This document shows, piece after piece, positions 17,971 through 27,441 of a stretch of DNA of 64,000 nucleotides. The stretch covers positions 58,798-122,797 of the forward strand of contig NZ_JAUNKC010000006.1 in NCBI RefSeq assembly GCF_030532965.1, read 5' to 3'. The first letter of the stretch is position 1; each line of letters begins with the position of its first letter. Made by a program: the position numbers and the translations under genes. The stretch comes from Corynebacterium sp. GTDB lineage: Bacteria > Actinomycetota > Actinomycetes > Mycobacteriales > Mycobacteriaceae. The notes beneath the pieces were generated by a model. The model worked only from the letters and a program-made list of their open reading frames with translations. It was not told the DNA's origin and ran no database searches.

Positions 17971-19269
17971 GTGCGTAATCAATCTGATGTATCCCCAACC
18001 GCGGGTAGCATTCTTGCGTTGGCGTTGCCAGCATTAGGGGTGCTCATCGCCACTCCGCTTTTTCTTCTCCTTGATACTGCCGTGGTGGGGCAATACGGCG
18101 GCGCAACGTTACTCGCGGCGTTGGCCACGGGAACGACGTTATACGCGATAGTGACAACACAATTAACGTTTCTGTCCTACGGCACGACCGCTCGAGCCGC
18201 GCGGCTTTATGGGGCTGGTCGGCGTGATGAGGCAGTATCGGAAGGTGTGCAAGCAACGTGGGTTGCGGTGGCTATCGGCGTGGGGTTGCTAGGGGTTATG
18301 TGGTGTGGTGCGCCAGTTTTCACGCTGTGGCTGTCGAATGATGAAAAGATCGCAGCGCTTGCCACCTCTTGGTTGCGGGTAGTGAGCTTTGCTATCCCAT
18401 TGGTGCTGGTAGACATGGCCGGAAACGGGTGGTTACGCGGCATCCAAAATACCCGGGCACCCTTGATTTTTACGTTGGCGGGGATTATTCCCGGCGCGAT
18501 TTTGATTCCTATTTTGGTTCACTCATATGGTTTGATCGGATCCGCGTGGGCGACGTTGATTGGGACGTTGATTACGTCCGTGTGTTTTTTGGGTGCGTTG
18601 CTTCGGGTGCATTCGGGGTCGTGGTTGCCGCAATGGTCGATTATCGTCAAGCAATTGGTATTGGGCCGGGATTTGATCCTGCGGTCGTTGGCGTTCCAAG
18701 TGGCATTGATTTCAGCAGCGGCGGTGGCGGGCCGGTTTGGTGCGGCTGCGTTGGGCGCGCATCAGGTGCTGTTGCAATTATGGAACTTCATCGCCTTGGT
18801 TTTGGATTCGCTGGCGATCGCTGCGCAGTCGATGGTGGGCGCGGCGTTGGGGGCTAGTCGGGTTGCGGTCGCACGGTCGGTGGGGGTGAAAGTGGTGGTG
18901 TATTCCGTGGCGTTTTCGTTGGTATTGGCTGCGGTGTTGGCTGTTGGTTATTCGGTGGTGCCGATGATTTTCACGTCTGATTCTGCGGTGATTTCTGCTC
19001 TTTCCGGCCCGTGGTGGCAGCTGGTTCTTTTGGTTCCGGTGGGTGGTGTGGTCTTTGCCCTGGATGGCGTTTTATTGGGTGCGGCCGACGCGGCGTTTCT
19101 GCGTTCGACGACGCTTGTTGCTGCCACCTGTGGATACGTACCGGGTATATGGTTGGCGTATGTGCTAGACACCGGTTTGGTGGGGGTGTGGTGGGGTCTG
19201 GTGGCCTTTATGACCATTCGGTTGGTTGCGTGCGGTTGGCGGTTTCAGTCGATGCGCTGGGCGACATAG
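17971..19269 (+). CDS. dinF: MATE family efflux transporter (DinF type)
   Basis: 432 aa, GTG start with GAAAGGA upstream. About twelve hydrophobic segments in two halves, which fits the MATE fold: PALGVLIATPLFLLLDTAVVG is the conserved first helix, and the second half opens with FQVALISAAAVAGRFGAAALGAHQVLLQLW. MATE pumps export cationic drugs or metabolites using H+ or Na+; substrate unknown. DinF is SOS-induced in E. coli, but no LexA box was found upstream here. The next gene begins about 100 bp downstream, with one GCTTTTCGACG copy (19277) in between. Confidence 0.9.
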   Translation: MRNQSDVSPTAGSILALALPALGVLIATPLFLLLDTAVVGQYGGATLLAALATGTTLYAIVTTQLTFLSYGTTARAARLYGAGRRDEAVSEGVQATWVAVAIGVGLLGVMWCGAPVFTLWLSNDEKIAALATSWLRVVSFAIPLVLVDMAGNGWLRGIQNTRAPLIFTLAGIIPGAILIPILVHSYGLIGSAWATLIGTLITSVCFLGALLRVHSGSWLPQWSIIVKQLVLGRDLILRSLAFQVALISAAAVAGRFGAAALGAHQVLLQLWNFIALVLDSLAIAAQSMVGAALGASRVAVARSVGVKVVVYSVAFSLVLAAVLAVGYSVVPMIFTSDSAVISALSGPWWQLVLLVPVGGVVFALDGVLLGAADAAFLRSTTLVAATCGYVPGIWLAYVLDTGLVGVWWGLVAFMTIRLVACGWRFQSMRWAT

Positions 19270-19377
19270 TACCTGTGCTTTTCGACGCCGAACTGCCGCG
19301 CGGTGGGGCAGTGGGGCCTGAATGTCCTAGCTGTGTGGTTAGATTTAAAAAGAAGACGAGGAGGTGTGAGCGGGCTG

Positions 19378-20175
19378 GTGACTCAAACGTTGTGGGCAGT
19401 GGCGGATTTGCACGCTGCGGTAAAACAAAACCGGGCAGCAATCGACCGGATTGTGCCGCGCGATCCGGGGGATTGGTTGATCGTTGCCGGTGACGTCGCT
19501 GAACGCACCGAGCTGGTGATCGAGATTTTGCACAAGCTTCGCAAACGCTTTGCCAAAGTTATATGGGTGCCGGGCAACCATGAGTTGTTTTCCCGCTCAA
19601 CGGATCGGTTTCAGGGGCGAGCTAAATACGACGAATTGTGCGAGGCGTGTCGCAAGATCGACGTGTTAACCCCTGAGGATCCGTATCCGGTTTTCCACGG
19701 TGTGACAATTGTCCCGTTATTCACTTTGTACGATTACTCCTTCCGCCAGCCTGGGTTAACCGTCGAACAGGCTGTCGCAGCTGCCCGGGAGCGGGGCATT
19801 ATGCTTACCGATGAATTCGCCATCGCACCGTTTGTTGATATCCGGGCCTGGTGTTGGGACCGGTTGGCATATTCGATTAAGCGGCTTTCGCGGATCATGG
19901 GGCCGACGATCCTCATCAATCACTGGCCACTTGTGGTCGAGCCGGTTAACAAGCTGAAATACACAGAGATTGGATTGTGGTGCGGAACCCGTCATACCCG
20001 CACGTGGGCGCAACGATACGACGCCCAAGCGGTCATCTTCGGGCATTTGCATACCCCGGGTGAAACTGTCGTTGATGGTGTGCGCCACATCGAAGTCTCC
20101 CTCGGTTACCCGAGGGAATGGCAATCGCCGGGGCATTTAGGTCCGTGGCCGTATCCGGTGCTGGAGGTGGAGTGA
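19378..20175 (+). CDS. Calcineurin-like metallophosphoesterase
   Basis: 265 aa if started at GTG 19378, directly before TQTLWAVADLH; GTG 19366 is also possible. A GAGGAGG at 19358-19364 fits either only loosely. All five metallophosphoesterase blocks are present in order: DLH, GDVAERTE, GNHELFS, INHW and GHLHTP, giving a full dimetal site. Substrate unknown. The homologue in mycobacteria (Rv2795c region) also precedes the PptT gene, and here the stop overlaps the next start (TGATG at 20173-20177), so the pair is coupled. In mycobacteria the enzyme at this position is reported to act as a phosphopantetheinyl hydrolase opposing PptT; the arrangement here agrees with such a role by inference. 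Confidence 0.87.
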   Translation: MTQTLWAVADLHAAVKQNRAAIDRIVPRDPGDWLIVAGDVAERTELVIEILHKLRKRFAKVIWVPGNHELFSRSTDRFQGRAKYDELCEACRKIDVLTPEDPYPVFHGVTIVPLFTLYDYSFRQPGLTVEQAVAAARERGIMLTDEFAIAPFVDIRAWCWDRLAYSIKRLSRIMGPTILINHWPLVVEPVNKLKYTEIGLWCGTRHTRTWAQRYDAQAVIFGHLHTPGETVVDGVRHIEVSLGYPREWQSPGHLGPWPYPVLEVE

Positions 20176-20828
20176 TGAACCCTGATCTTTTCCCAGCTTC
20201 GGCTAAATTTGCCATGCTGAAAGTTCCACTCGGGTCGACAGATCTCAGCCGGTTCGATTTGCTGCACCCGCTGGAGCGCGCATTGGTGGCGCATGCGGTG
20301 GATGTCCGCAAAGCGGAATTTGGCGACGCCCGCTGGTGCGCTCGACAGGCACTAAAGGAGCTGCACCGGGAATCCGACAACCCGATTTTGCGGGGTGAAA
20401 AAGGAATGCCGCTGTGGCCCGCATCGGTGTCCGGTTCGTTAACCCACACCGATGGTTTCCGGGCGGCAGTCGTCGCGCCGCGGCTGTTGGTGCGCTCCAT
20501 GGGATTAGATGCCGAGCCAGCAAATCCGCTTCCGGACGGTGTCGCCGATTCCATTGCGCGCGAAAGCGAACTGCCGCAGTTAGATCGATTGCGCTCCGGC
20601 GGCATCGACTGCGCCGACCGGTTGTTGTTTTGTGCAAAGGAAGCCACCTATAAAGCGTGGTTCCCACTCACCCGACGCTGGCTGGGGTTTGAACAGGCCG
20701 AAATCGACTTACGTGATGACGGCAGCTTCGTGTCGTACCTTTTGGTGCGACCCACCCCGGTGCCGTTTATCGAAGGCCGCTGGGAAATAACCGACGGCTA
20801 TATCATCGCGGCAACGGCCGTGTATTAG
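20175..20828 (+). CDS. pptT: 4'-phosphopantetheinyl transferase (PptT type)
   Basis: 217 aa. Moves phosphopantetheine from CoA to carrier proteins (fatty acid synthase, mycolate polyketide synthase Pks13, siderophore enzymes). Metal/catalytic blocks: SGSLTHTDGFRAAVV, GLDAEPANPLPDGV (Asp/Glu metal ligands) and FCAKEATYKAWFPL. ATG 20175 overlaps the stop of the phosphoesterase gene, with GGAGGTGG just upstream; the frame opens earlier at 20118 only by overlap. Ends three bases before the converging truB gene. Confidence 0.92.
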   Translation: MNPDLFPASAKFAMLKVPLGSTDLSRFDLLHPLERALVAHAVDVRKAEFGDARWCARQALKELHRESDNPILRGEKGMPLWPASVSGSLTHTDGFRAAVVAPRLLVRSMGLDAEPANPLPDGVADSIARESELPQLDRLRSGGIDCADRLLFCAKEATYKAWFPLTRRWLGFEQAEIDLRDDGSFVSYLLVRPTPVPFIEGRWEITDGYIIAATAVY

Positions 20829-20831
20829 CCG

Positions 20832-21794
20832 CTACAACGTGTTGGGCCGGGCAACGAAGGTCGTCGACAAGCGGCTGCCGGATTCTTTCACAAGCGCAAC
20901 TGCTTGACCGTTCGGTGCCACCGCAGCATGAACACCACGCAATCCGCGCGGCTCAAGCCACTTACCCATCGATAGATCCAACGCCTGGCTTGCAGTTACC
21001 TCAAGCACCGGGAAACACCGAACGAGCGCCGCATCCAGGCTTAACGAAAGTCGGGGGTTTTCTTCAATGTCCGCAAGCGGCAGTGCATCCGCCAGGGTGA
21101 AATTCCCAACCGCTAACCTGCGCAATGCCGTTAAATGACCACCAACCCCCAGCTGGGCGCCCACATCCCGGGCCAGGGACCGAATATAGGTACCGGAGGA
21201 ACACTCAACCACAACATCAACGTCGATAAACTCCTCCGACGCAACAACGTTTGTAATATCAAACCGAGAAACCGTCACCGGACGCTCCGGCAATTCCACA
21301 GTTTCACCGGCACGCACTCGCTCATGGGCGCGTTTACCGGCGACCTTAATGGCGCTCACAGCAGCTGGTCGCTGCATAATATCCCTCGTGTGGTCTGCGA
21401 CCGCAGCCGCAATATCCGCCTGTGTAATCGCAGCAGGGGAACAGCGGGTAATAACATCGCCCTCCGCATCATCCGTGGTGGTCGATGCCCCCAACCGAAT
21501 GGTAGCGGAATACGCCTTCGTGGCAGCCACCATATGCGCCAAAAACCGCGTTCCCCGTTCAATGCCGACAACCAAAACCCCGGTCGCCATCGGATCAAGG
21601 GTACCCGCATGTCCAACCCGTTTCGTTTTAAATGCCCGCCGCAGTTTTCCCACCACATCATGCGAGGTCATGCCAGCCGGTTTATCCACTACCACCAGGC
21701 CAGAAGTGGCCAGCGGATCGGGTTGGGTCACAGGGGGCTCATCAAAGCTCATAGGTGAAAGTTTAAGCGCACTGTATGGCGTTTGCGATTTCAT
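20832..21794 (-). CDS. truB: tRNA pseudouridine-55 synthase
   Basis: 320 aa from ATG 21794, or 306 aa from ATG 21752 (MSFDEPPV). Makes pseudouridine 55 in tRNA T-loops. Marks: LVVVDKPAGMTSHDVVGKLRR, the catalytic block VGHAGTLDPMATGVLVVGI with the nucleophilic Asp, and SSGTYIRSLARDVG. The C-terminal 80 residues form the actinobacterial TruB extension. The 21794 start would leave 17 bp to the divergent ribF start; a TAAGAT on the minus strand six bases before it suits a leaderless transcript, whereas no Shine-Dalgarno precedes 21752. Confidence 0.93.
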   Translation of the reverse strand: MKSQTPYSALKLSPMSFDEPPVTQPDPLATSGLVVVDKPAGMTSHDVVGKLRRAFKTKRVGHAGTLDPMATGVLVVGIERGTRFLAHMVAATKAYSATIRLGASTTTDDAEGDVITRCSPAAITQADIAAAVADHTRDIMQRPAAVSAIKVAGKRAHERVRAGETVELPERPVTVSRFDITNVVASEEFIDVDVVVECSSGTYIRSLARDVGAQLGVGGHLTALRRLAVGNFTLADALPLADIEENPRLSLSLDAALVRCFPVLEVTASQALDLSMGKWLEPRGLRGVHAAVAPNGQAVALVKESGSRLSTTFVARPNTL

Positions 21795-21811
21795 AACGTA
21801 ATCTTAAGCCT
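21795..21811. promoter_or_regulatory. Overlapping divergent -10 elements of truB and ribF
   Basis: The 17 bp between the two start codons read AACGTAATCTTAAGCCT. TAATCT (21799-21804) lies 7 nt before the ribF GTG; on the other strand TAAGAT (21806-21801) lies 6 nt before the truB ATG. Both spacings fit leaderless transcription, and the two hexamers share four bases. Confidence 0.55.
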
Positions 21812-22792
21812 GTGGATATTTGGCGTGGATTTAACGACGTACCGGAAAACCTAGGAAAAACCGTAGTTACCATCGGAGTATTCGACGGAATGCACCGGGG
21901 GCACAAAACCCTGTTAGCTGCGGCAACCAGCCGGGCACAGGAACTAAAACTAGCAACAATTTTACTCACCTTCGACCCCCACCCACTTGCCGTATTGCGG
22001 CCAGACAAAATGCCACCGCTTCTAGGCACAGTAACCCACCGGGCGGAGCTAGCCGCCGCGGAAGGCATCGACCACATGCTCGCCATGACCTTCAATGCAG
22101 CGATGGCGCAATTGAGCCCCGAAGAATTCTTCACCACCATCCTGCTAGATACCCTTAATGCCCAAGTCGTCGTCGTGGGCGAAAACTTCACCTTCGGGCA
22201 CAACGCAGCAGGAACCACCGAAACCTTAGCCGAACTCGGTAAAAAACACGGGGTGGAGATTCACGTCCAGCGGTTGCTTATCGACGACGGCGCGACCGTC
22301 TGCTCAACACTCATCCGACAGCTCCTGGCCGAAGGAAAAGTAGCCGAAGCAAACTGGGCACTAGGGCGCACCTTCAAAGTCCGCGGCGAAGTAGTCCGCG
22401 GAGCTGGCCGCGGCGGAAAAGAATTAGGCTTTCCCACCGCCAACCTCTATTTCCCCGAATCCGTCGCATTACCCAAAGACGGCGTCTACGCAGGCTGGTT
22501 CCGGATCGTCTCCGACGCACCCGTCGACGGCGACATGCAGCAAGGAATTGATTACGCAGCCGCAATCTCAGTGGGACACAACCCCACCTTCGGCGACGCC
22601 CGCCGCAGCGTCGAAAGCTACGTCATTGGGCGAAACGCCGACCTGTACGGACACACCGTCGAAGTCGAATTCGTCGACTACATCCGGGGCATGGAGAAAT
22701 TCTCAAACGTTGACGAACTCCTTGACGCAATCCGAAACGACATTACCCTCGTACATAAAGCGCTAGAAACCGAAGAAATGGAGAATCCATGA
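21812..22792 (+). CDS. ribF: Bifunctional riboflavin kinase / FAD synthetase
   Basis: 326 aa, GTG start; MDIWRGFNDVPENLGKTVV is the standard N-terminus of actinobacterial RibF, which fixes the start. The FAD synthetase (nucleotidyl transferase) domain holds VTIGVFDGMHRGHK and, later, FTFGHNAAG; the riboflavin kinase domain (about 185-310) holds GRGGKELGFPTANLY and GHNPTFGDARRSVESYV. Makes FMN and FAD. Its TGA overlaps the ATG of the nucleoside hydrolase (ATGA), so the two are coupled. Confidence 0.95.
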   Translation: MDIWRGFNDVPENLGKTVVTIGVFDGMHRGHKTLLAAATSRAQELKLATILLTFDPHPLAVLRPDKMPPLLGTVTHRAELAAAEGIDHMLAMTFNAAMAQLSPEEFFTTILLDTLNAQVVVVGENFTFGHNAAGTTETLAELGKKHGVEIHVQRLLIDDGATVCSTLIRQLLAEGKVAEANWALGRTFKVRGEVVRGAGRGGKELGFPTANLYFPESVALPKDGVYAGWFRIVSDAPVDGDMQQGIDYAAAISVGHNPTFGDARRSVESYVIGRNADLYGHTVEVEFVDYIRGMEKFSNVDELLDAIRNDITLVHKALETEEMENP

Positions 22793-23751
22793 GCCCCAAA
22801 AAGATCATCCTCGACCTCGACACTGGCATCGACGACGCAATGGCGCTCGCCTACGCCCTTGGTTCACCCGAACTAGAACTCATCGGCGTCACCGGAACCT
22901 ACGGCAACGTCCTGGTCGAAACCGGAGTACGCAACAACCTCGCACTGCTCGAACTATTCGGCCGCCCAGACATACCAGTTTTCTCCGGCATCAGCCACGC
23001 CCGAAAAAAGGACTCCTTCGAAGTTCTCGAAATCTCCGCCTTCATCCACGGCACAAACGGAATCGGTGAAGTCACCATCCCTGATCCCACCAGCACTGCC
23101 CAAGAAACTTCAGCCGTGGACTTCCTCATCGAATCAGTACGCCAACACGGCGACGACCTCGTTATCGTCCCCACCGGCGCATTAACCAACATCGCCGCGG
23201 CTATCGAAAAATCATCTGAATTTGCCCAAAACGCACACATTGTATTCATGGGCGGAGCGCTGACCGCGCCAGGCAATGTCAACGCCTGGTCGGAAGCAAA
23301 CGTTATCCAGGATCCGGAAGCCGCCGATATTGTTTTGCGGAAAGCCGCCGACGTCACCATGATCGGTTTGGATGTCACGCTGCAAACCCTGCTTACCTAC
23401 GAAGAAACGAAGCAGTGGCGGACACAAAACACACCAGGTGCGCTCTTTTTAGCAGATGCCGTCGACTACTACATCAAAGCCTACGACACCGTTGCGCCAC
23501 ATTTGGGTGGTTGCGGTTTGCATGACCCGCTGGCTGTAGCGGTTGCAGTCGATCCATCATTGGTCACGCTTCTTCCGCTCAATATGAAAGTCGACTGCGA
23601 TGGTCCGACCCGGGGTCGGACGATTGGCGACGAAACTCGCCTGAACGACCCGGTTAAAAACGCACGGGTTGCGGTCGGCGTTGACGTTGAGCGTTTCGTG
23701 TCGGAGCTGATGAACCGGCTTATGCAGCTGACTCGACCCGCAGTGAGCTGA
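22789..23751 (+). CDS. Inosine-uridine-preferring nucleoside hydrolase
   Basis: 320 aa. Splits ribonucleosides into base and ribose for salvage. The Ca2+-binding N-terminus ILDLDTGIDDAMALAYAL, the TGALTNIAAAI and FMGGAL blocks, and the C-terminal HDPLAVAVAVDPSL (metal/His site) are all present, so the active site looks complete. No signal peptide. Coupled to ribF by a 4-nt overlap; the pairing of a flavin gene with a ribosyl hydrolase has no obvious biochemical reason. Specificity (purine, pyrimidine or nicotinamide riboside) cannot be read from sequence. Confidence 0.9.
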   Translation: MSPKKIILDLDTGIDDAMALAYALGSPELELIGVTGTYGNVLVETGVRNNLALLELFGRPDIPVFSGISHARKKDSFEVLEISAFIHGTNGIGEVTIPDPTSTAQETSAVDFLIESVRQHGDDLVIVPTGALTNIAAAIEKSSEFAQNAHIVFMGGALTAPGNVNAWSEANVIQDPEAADIVLRKAADVTMIGLDVTLQTLLTYEETKQWRTQNTPGALFLADAVDYYIKAYDTVAPHLGGCGLHDPLAVAVAVDPSLVTLLPLNMKVDCDGPTRGRTIGDETRLNDPVKNARVAVGVDVERFVSELMNRLMQLTRPAVS

Positions 23752-23776
23752 TTACTGGGATCAGACTTTAGCGTGC

Positions 23777-23782
23777 TACAAT
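23777..23782 (+). promoter_or_regulatory. -10 element of rpsO
   Basis: TACAAT in the context GTGCTACAATCC, about 100 bases before the rpsO start. The resulting leader (about 95 nt) contains complementary stretches GTCCAC (about 23806) and GTGGAC (about 23858) that could fold; in E. coli S15 represses its own mRNA through a leader pseudoknot. Confidence 0.5.
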
Positions 23783-23884
23783 CCTTGAGGTTTCTTTTAC
23801 TGTGGTCCACAGCAGTTGAGAATCACCAGGATAATTGCTGGTTTATATAAGGTTAATGTGGACTGAAAAACAAGGAGTATTTCC

Positions 23885-24154
23885 ATGGCTCTTAGCTCAG
23901 AGCAGAAAAAAGCAATCCTCGCTGAGTACGGTCTTCACGAGACCGACACCGGTTCGCCAGAGGCACAGGTTGCATTGCTGACCTCCCGCATCAACAGCTT
24001 GACCGAGCACCTGAAGTTCCACAAGCACGATCACCACTCCCGTCGTGGTCTGCTGCTTCTGGTTGGTCGCCGCCGTGGCCTGCTGAAGTACCTGGCTGCT
24101 AATAACGTTGACCGGTACCGTGATCTGATCTCCCGGTTGGGTCTGCGCCGCTAA
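23885..24154 (+). CDS. rpsO: 30S ribosomal protein S15
   Basis: 89 aa, the family's exact length, ATG with AAGGAG upstream. Binds 16S rRNA helix 22 and bridges to the 50S. Marks: [26 protein letters not shown] and [21 protein letters not shown]. Followed by a strong terminator, then pnp, the common rpsO-pnp order. Confidence 0.98.
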   Translation: MALSSEQKKAILAEYGLHETDTGSPEAQVALLTSRINSLTEHLKFHKHDHHSRRGLLLLVGRRRGLLKYLAANNVDRYRDLISRLGLRR

Positions 24155-24168
24155 TTAAGCGATTGCAT

Positions 24169-24232
24169 ACGACACTCCTTGTAGTGTGTCGAAACCGCCT
24201 TGCGCTCTTCGTGAGTTGTGCAAGGCGGTTTC
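24169..24232 (+). terminator. Double hairpin terminator after rpsO
   Basis: First a small hairpin CGACAC / GTGTCG (24169-24191), then a strong stem GAAACCGCCTTGC / GCAAGGCGGTTTC (24191-24232) followed by GTTATTCTT. The second is the likely terminator, ending about 80 bases past the rpsO stop. Confidence 0.85.
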
Positions 24233-24536
24233 GTTATTCTTGATTGCCAAGCGACGGGGTGGGGGTGGATTGCTGGGGTTGCTGGCAGTATAAAGCAACG
24301 ATTCCCCGGGGCGCGCGTAGTGTTTGCGCTGGTAAATGCGAAGAAATTTGTGCTTGTCGACGTTAGTGGGGTGCGGCTTTGCTGAAAGGTCTTTTAAGCA
24401 TGAATAAGAAGTTCTCATAAGTGCACGTTACGTGCTATACTCTGACCTCGTTGCCTAGATTTAATAACAAACAAAACCCCTAAGACGGCACCGATGACCG
24501 TCGATAAGCACGAATGTCAAAGAGGAGACGTGCATA
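24233..24536 (+). promoter_or_regulatory. pnp leader and promoter region
   Basis: About 300 bp between the rpsO terminator and pnp. The best promoter element is TATACT (24436-24441) in the context GTGCTATACTCTG, giving a leader of some 90 nt; a minus-strand frame here (24155-24418) has no support. In E. coli pnp controls itself through RNase III cleavage of its leader; no clear long stem was seen here. Confidence 0.5.
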
Positions 24537-26801
24537 GTGAGCAACAAAAATCTAAAAAAACTGATTTCTTTTAAAGAAGACCCAGAGTTTGGGATCACCG
24601 AGGCGGAAGCCATCATCGACAATGGGGACTTCGGTACCCGCGTGATTCGATTCGAAACCGGGCAACTAGCCCGCCAAGCAGGTGGATCTGTTACCACCTA
24701 TCTTGACGACGACACGATGCTGTTATCGACGGTGACAGCATCCTCACAACCGCGCGAAGGATTCGATTTCTTCCCACTCACCGTCGACGTTGAAGAGCGA
24801 ATGTACGCCGCGGGCCGCATTCCAGGCTCCTTCTTCCGCCGCGAAGGTCGCCCATCCACCGAGGCGATTCTCGCATGTCGGCTCATCGACCGGCCGCTGC
24901 GCCCGACCTTCGTCAAGGGCCTACGCAACGAAGTCCAGGTAGTTGTCACCGTCTTGTCGGTGGACCCGAAGGACATGTACGACGTCGTGGCGATCAATGG
25001 TGCATCCGCCGCAACCCAACTGTCCGGCCTGCCGGTTTCCGGCCCGGTTGGTGGCGTGCGCATGGCGCTGATCGCAGACCGCGAGCATCCCAAGGGACAG
25101 TGGGTCGCATTCCCAACCCACGAGCAACATGAGCAAGCACTGTTTGAACTGGTAGTAGCAGGCCGTATTGTGTCCAAGAAGGTGGGCAAGAAGACCATCG
25201 ACGATGTTGCCATCATGATGGTGGAAGCCGGTGCCACGGAGTCCGTCGTCAAGCAAATCGCAGACGGAAAGCCTGCCCCGACCGAAGAAGTGGTCGCTCA
25301 AGGCCTTGAAGCTGCGAAGCCGTTCATCGAGGTTCTGTGCCGCGCCCAGGAAGGGCTGGCCGAATTGGCGGCAAAGGAAACCCAAGAATTCCCACTGTTC
25401 CCACCGTATTCCGACGACATCTACGAGGCAGTGGAAAAGAAAGCCTCCAAGAAGTTGCGGGAGCTTTTGACCATCAAGTCAAAGGCGGAGCGCGACGATG
25501 CCACCAACGAATACATGGAGAAGATCGAAGCTGACCTGATTGATCGCTTCGACGAGAATGAAAACGCCGCGAAGGAAATCCGCGCTGCCTACAACGCAGT
25601 GATGAAGAAGATCGTTCGGCACATGATCCTCACCGAAGAATTCCGCATCGACGGGCGCGGCGTCAAGGACATCCGCGATCTTTCGGTGGAAGTAGAACTG
25701 ATTCCACGCGCCCACGGCTCCTCGCTGTTCGAGCGTGGCGAAACCCAGATCATGGGTGTCACAACCCTGGATATGCTGAAGATGGAACAGCAAATCGATT
25801 CGCTTACCCCAACGACATCGAAACGCTATATCCACCACTACAACTTCCCACCGTATTCCACCGGTGAAACTGGCCGCGTCGGTTCACCAAAGCGCCGTGA
25901 AATCGGTCACGGTGCGCTCGCAGAACGTGCGCTTGTGCCAGTGATCCCCTCCCGGGAAGAATTCCCGTACGCTATCCGTCAGGTTTCGGAAGCTTTGGGT
26001 TCCAACGGTTCCACCTCCATGGGTTCTGTCTGCGCCTCCACGTTATCGCTGCTTAACGCCGGTGTGCCGTTGCTGGCTCCGGTAGCCGGTATTGCAATGG
26101 GCTTGGTCTCCGACGAAATCGACGGCGAAACCCGCTACGTTGCCCTCACCGATATCCTCGGTGCTGAAGACGCCTTCGGCGACATGGACTTCAAAGTTGC
26201 AGGCACCGCCGACTTTGTGACCGCGCTGCAATTGGACACCAAGCTTGATGGAATTCCCTCCGAAGTACTAGCTGCGGCATTGTCTCAGGCGCGCGACGCC
26301 CGCATTTATATCCTGGACACAATGGCCGAGGTCATCCCAACCCCGGACGAGATGAGCGAATACGCACCACGTATCACCTCCATCAAGGTTCCAGTTTCTA
26401 AGATCGGCGAAGTGATCGGCCCAAAGGGTAAGAGCATCAACCAGATCACGGAAGAAACCGGTGTTGAGGTCACCATCGAAGAAGACGGTACCGTCTATAT
26501 CTCCGCGGCTAATAGTGAGGCAGCCGATGCTGCGATCGAAAAGATCAATGCCATTGCTAACCCGCAGTTGCCAAAGGTGGGCGAGCGGTTCCTAGGAACC
26601 GTGGTGAAAACCACCGCCTTCGGTGCTTTCGTATCGCTGGTTCCAGGGCGCGACGGCCTGGTTCACATCTCGAAGCTTGGTAACGGCAAGCGAGTAGAGA
26701 AAGTCGAAGACGTTGTACAGGTTGGCGAGAAAATCGAGGTAGAAATCCTTGATATCGACAACCGCGGCAAGATCTCGCTGGGGCTTAGCCAAGATAGCTA
26801 A
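24537..26801 (+). CDS. pnp: Polyribonucleotide nucleotidyltransferase (PNPase / GpsI)
   Basis: 754 aa, GTG start with GAGGAG about ten bases upstream. 3'-5' phosphorolytic exoribonuclease of mRNA decay. First RNase PH core (about 20-230; [11 protein letters not shown]), an alpha-helical linker (about 260-350), the second and catalytic RNase PH core ([43 protein letters not shown]), then a KH domain (about 610-670, [15 protein letters not shown]) and an S1 domain (about 682-750, [17 protein letters not shown]). Full length and intact. A perfect terminator follows at 26831. Confidence 0.97.
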   Translation: MSNKNLKKLISFKEDPEFGITEAEAIIDNGDFGTRVIRFETGQLARQAGGSVTTYLDDDTMLLSTVTASSQPREGFDFFPLTVDVEERMYAAGRIPGSFFRREGRPSTEAILACRLIDRPLRPTFVKGLRNEVQVVVTVLSVDPKDMYDVVAINGASAATQLSGLPVSGPVGGVRMALIADREHPKGQWVAFPTHEQHEQALFELVVAGRIVSKKVGKKTIDDVAIMMVEAGATESVVKQIADGKPAPTEEVVAQGLEAAKPFIEVLCRAQEGLAELAAKETQEFPLFPPYSDDIYEAVEKKASKKLRELLTIKSKAERDDATNEYMEKIEADLIDRFDENENAAKEIRAAYNAVMKKIVRHMILTEEFRIDGRGVKDIRDLSVEVELIPRAHGSSLFERGETQIMGVTTLDMLKMEQQIDSLTPTTSKRYIHHYNFPPYSTGETGRVGSPKRREIGHGALAERALVPVIPSREEFPYAIRQVSEALGSNGSTSMGSVCASTLSLLNAGVPLLAPVAGIAMGLVSDEIDGETRYVALTDILGAEDAFGDMDFKVAGTADFVTALQLDTKLDGIPSEVLAAALSQARDARIYILDTMAEVIPTPDEMSEYAPRITSIKVPVSKIGEVIGPKGKSINQITEETGVEVTIEEDGTVYISAANSEAADAAIEKINAIANPQLPKVGERFLGTVVKTTAFGAFVSLVPGRDGLVHISKLGNGKRVEKVEDVVQVGEKIEVEILDIDNRGKISLGLSQDS

Positions 26802-26830
26802 ACCTGACTAGCGCCAGACGACATCAATAA

Positions 26831-26866
26831 CGCCCGGCAACCACGTATTCTCGTGGTTGCCGGGCG
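26831..26866. terminator. Perfect 15-bp stem terminator between pnp and the VOC gene
   Basis: CGCCCGGCAACCACG / CGTGGTTGCCGGGCG with a 6-nt loop, centred between two converging genes, so it can act on both strands. U tracts are short. Confidence 0.85.
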
Positions 26867-26913
26867 TTCGTAATGTCACTTCGTTGTGAAAGATGCCCAA
26901 ACATCTTGCGGCA

Positions 26914-27327
26914 CTATTCGACGCTAAACGCCCACTGCACGCCGAATGGATCAAGAACCTGACCGTAGTGCCCGCCCCACGGCGCCACCTCAAACGGCAT
27001 GGCGATTTCACCGCCACCGGCGACCATCTTGTCAATCAACGCCTCCGCCTCCGCAACACTCGTGGCTTCAATCAGAAGGGAATATGCGGTACCTCTGAGT
27101 TCCAGTTCCTCACCCGGCGCGTTGTCACCGCCAGCAATCGTGCCGGATTCGAGAGTGAGAACGGCGTGCGCCACTGCGTTGGGGTCGGGGGTAAATGGAA
27201 TTCCCTCCATCGGTGGGAAATCGGAGTACCTCATGAGATCAAGGGTGCCGCCGAAAACCTGTTGATAGAACGTAAAAGCGTCGGCGGCGGTGCCGGGAAA
27301 TGAAATATATGTAGCTAAGGTCGCCAT
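26914..27327 (-). CDS. VOC superfamily protein (PhnB/glyoxalase-like)
   Basis: 137 aa from ATG 27327 (MATLATYISFPGTAADAF). Resembles PhnB-type members of the vicinal-oxygen-chelate fold: FYQQVFGGTLDLMRYSDFP, HAVLTLESGTIAGGDNAPG and the end block GHYGQVLDPFGVQWAFS. Proteins of this branch often lack a proven enzymatic role and are annotated only by fold. An upstream extension of the frame to 27390 has no support. It lies in a small accessory block between pnp and dapB. Confidence 0.85.
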   Translation of the reverse strand: MATLATYISFPGTAADAFTFYQQVFGGTLDLMRYSDFPPMEGIPFTPDPNAVAHAVLTLESGTIAGGDNAPGEELELRGTAYSLLIEATSVAEAEALIDKMVAGGGEIAMPFEVAPWGGHYGQVLDPFGVQWAFSVE

Positions 27328-27441
27328 CGGTAGCCTTTCTTTATGCGATAAAAGCCGTGAGGCCGATCTTAGATCATTCCCCATTACCATGCCTGCAAAC
27401 CACTGGTGGAAGCGGTTACGGAAAGAAGGACAGCCGAGGTA

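Noticed and set aside
24155-24418. 87-codon minus-strand frame between rpsO and pnp
   Set aside because: Runs through the rpsO terminator hairpin, no ribosome site and no recognisable protein.
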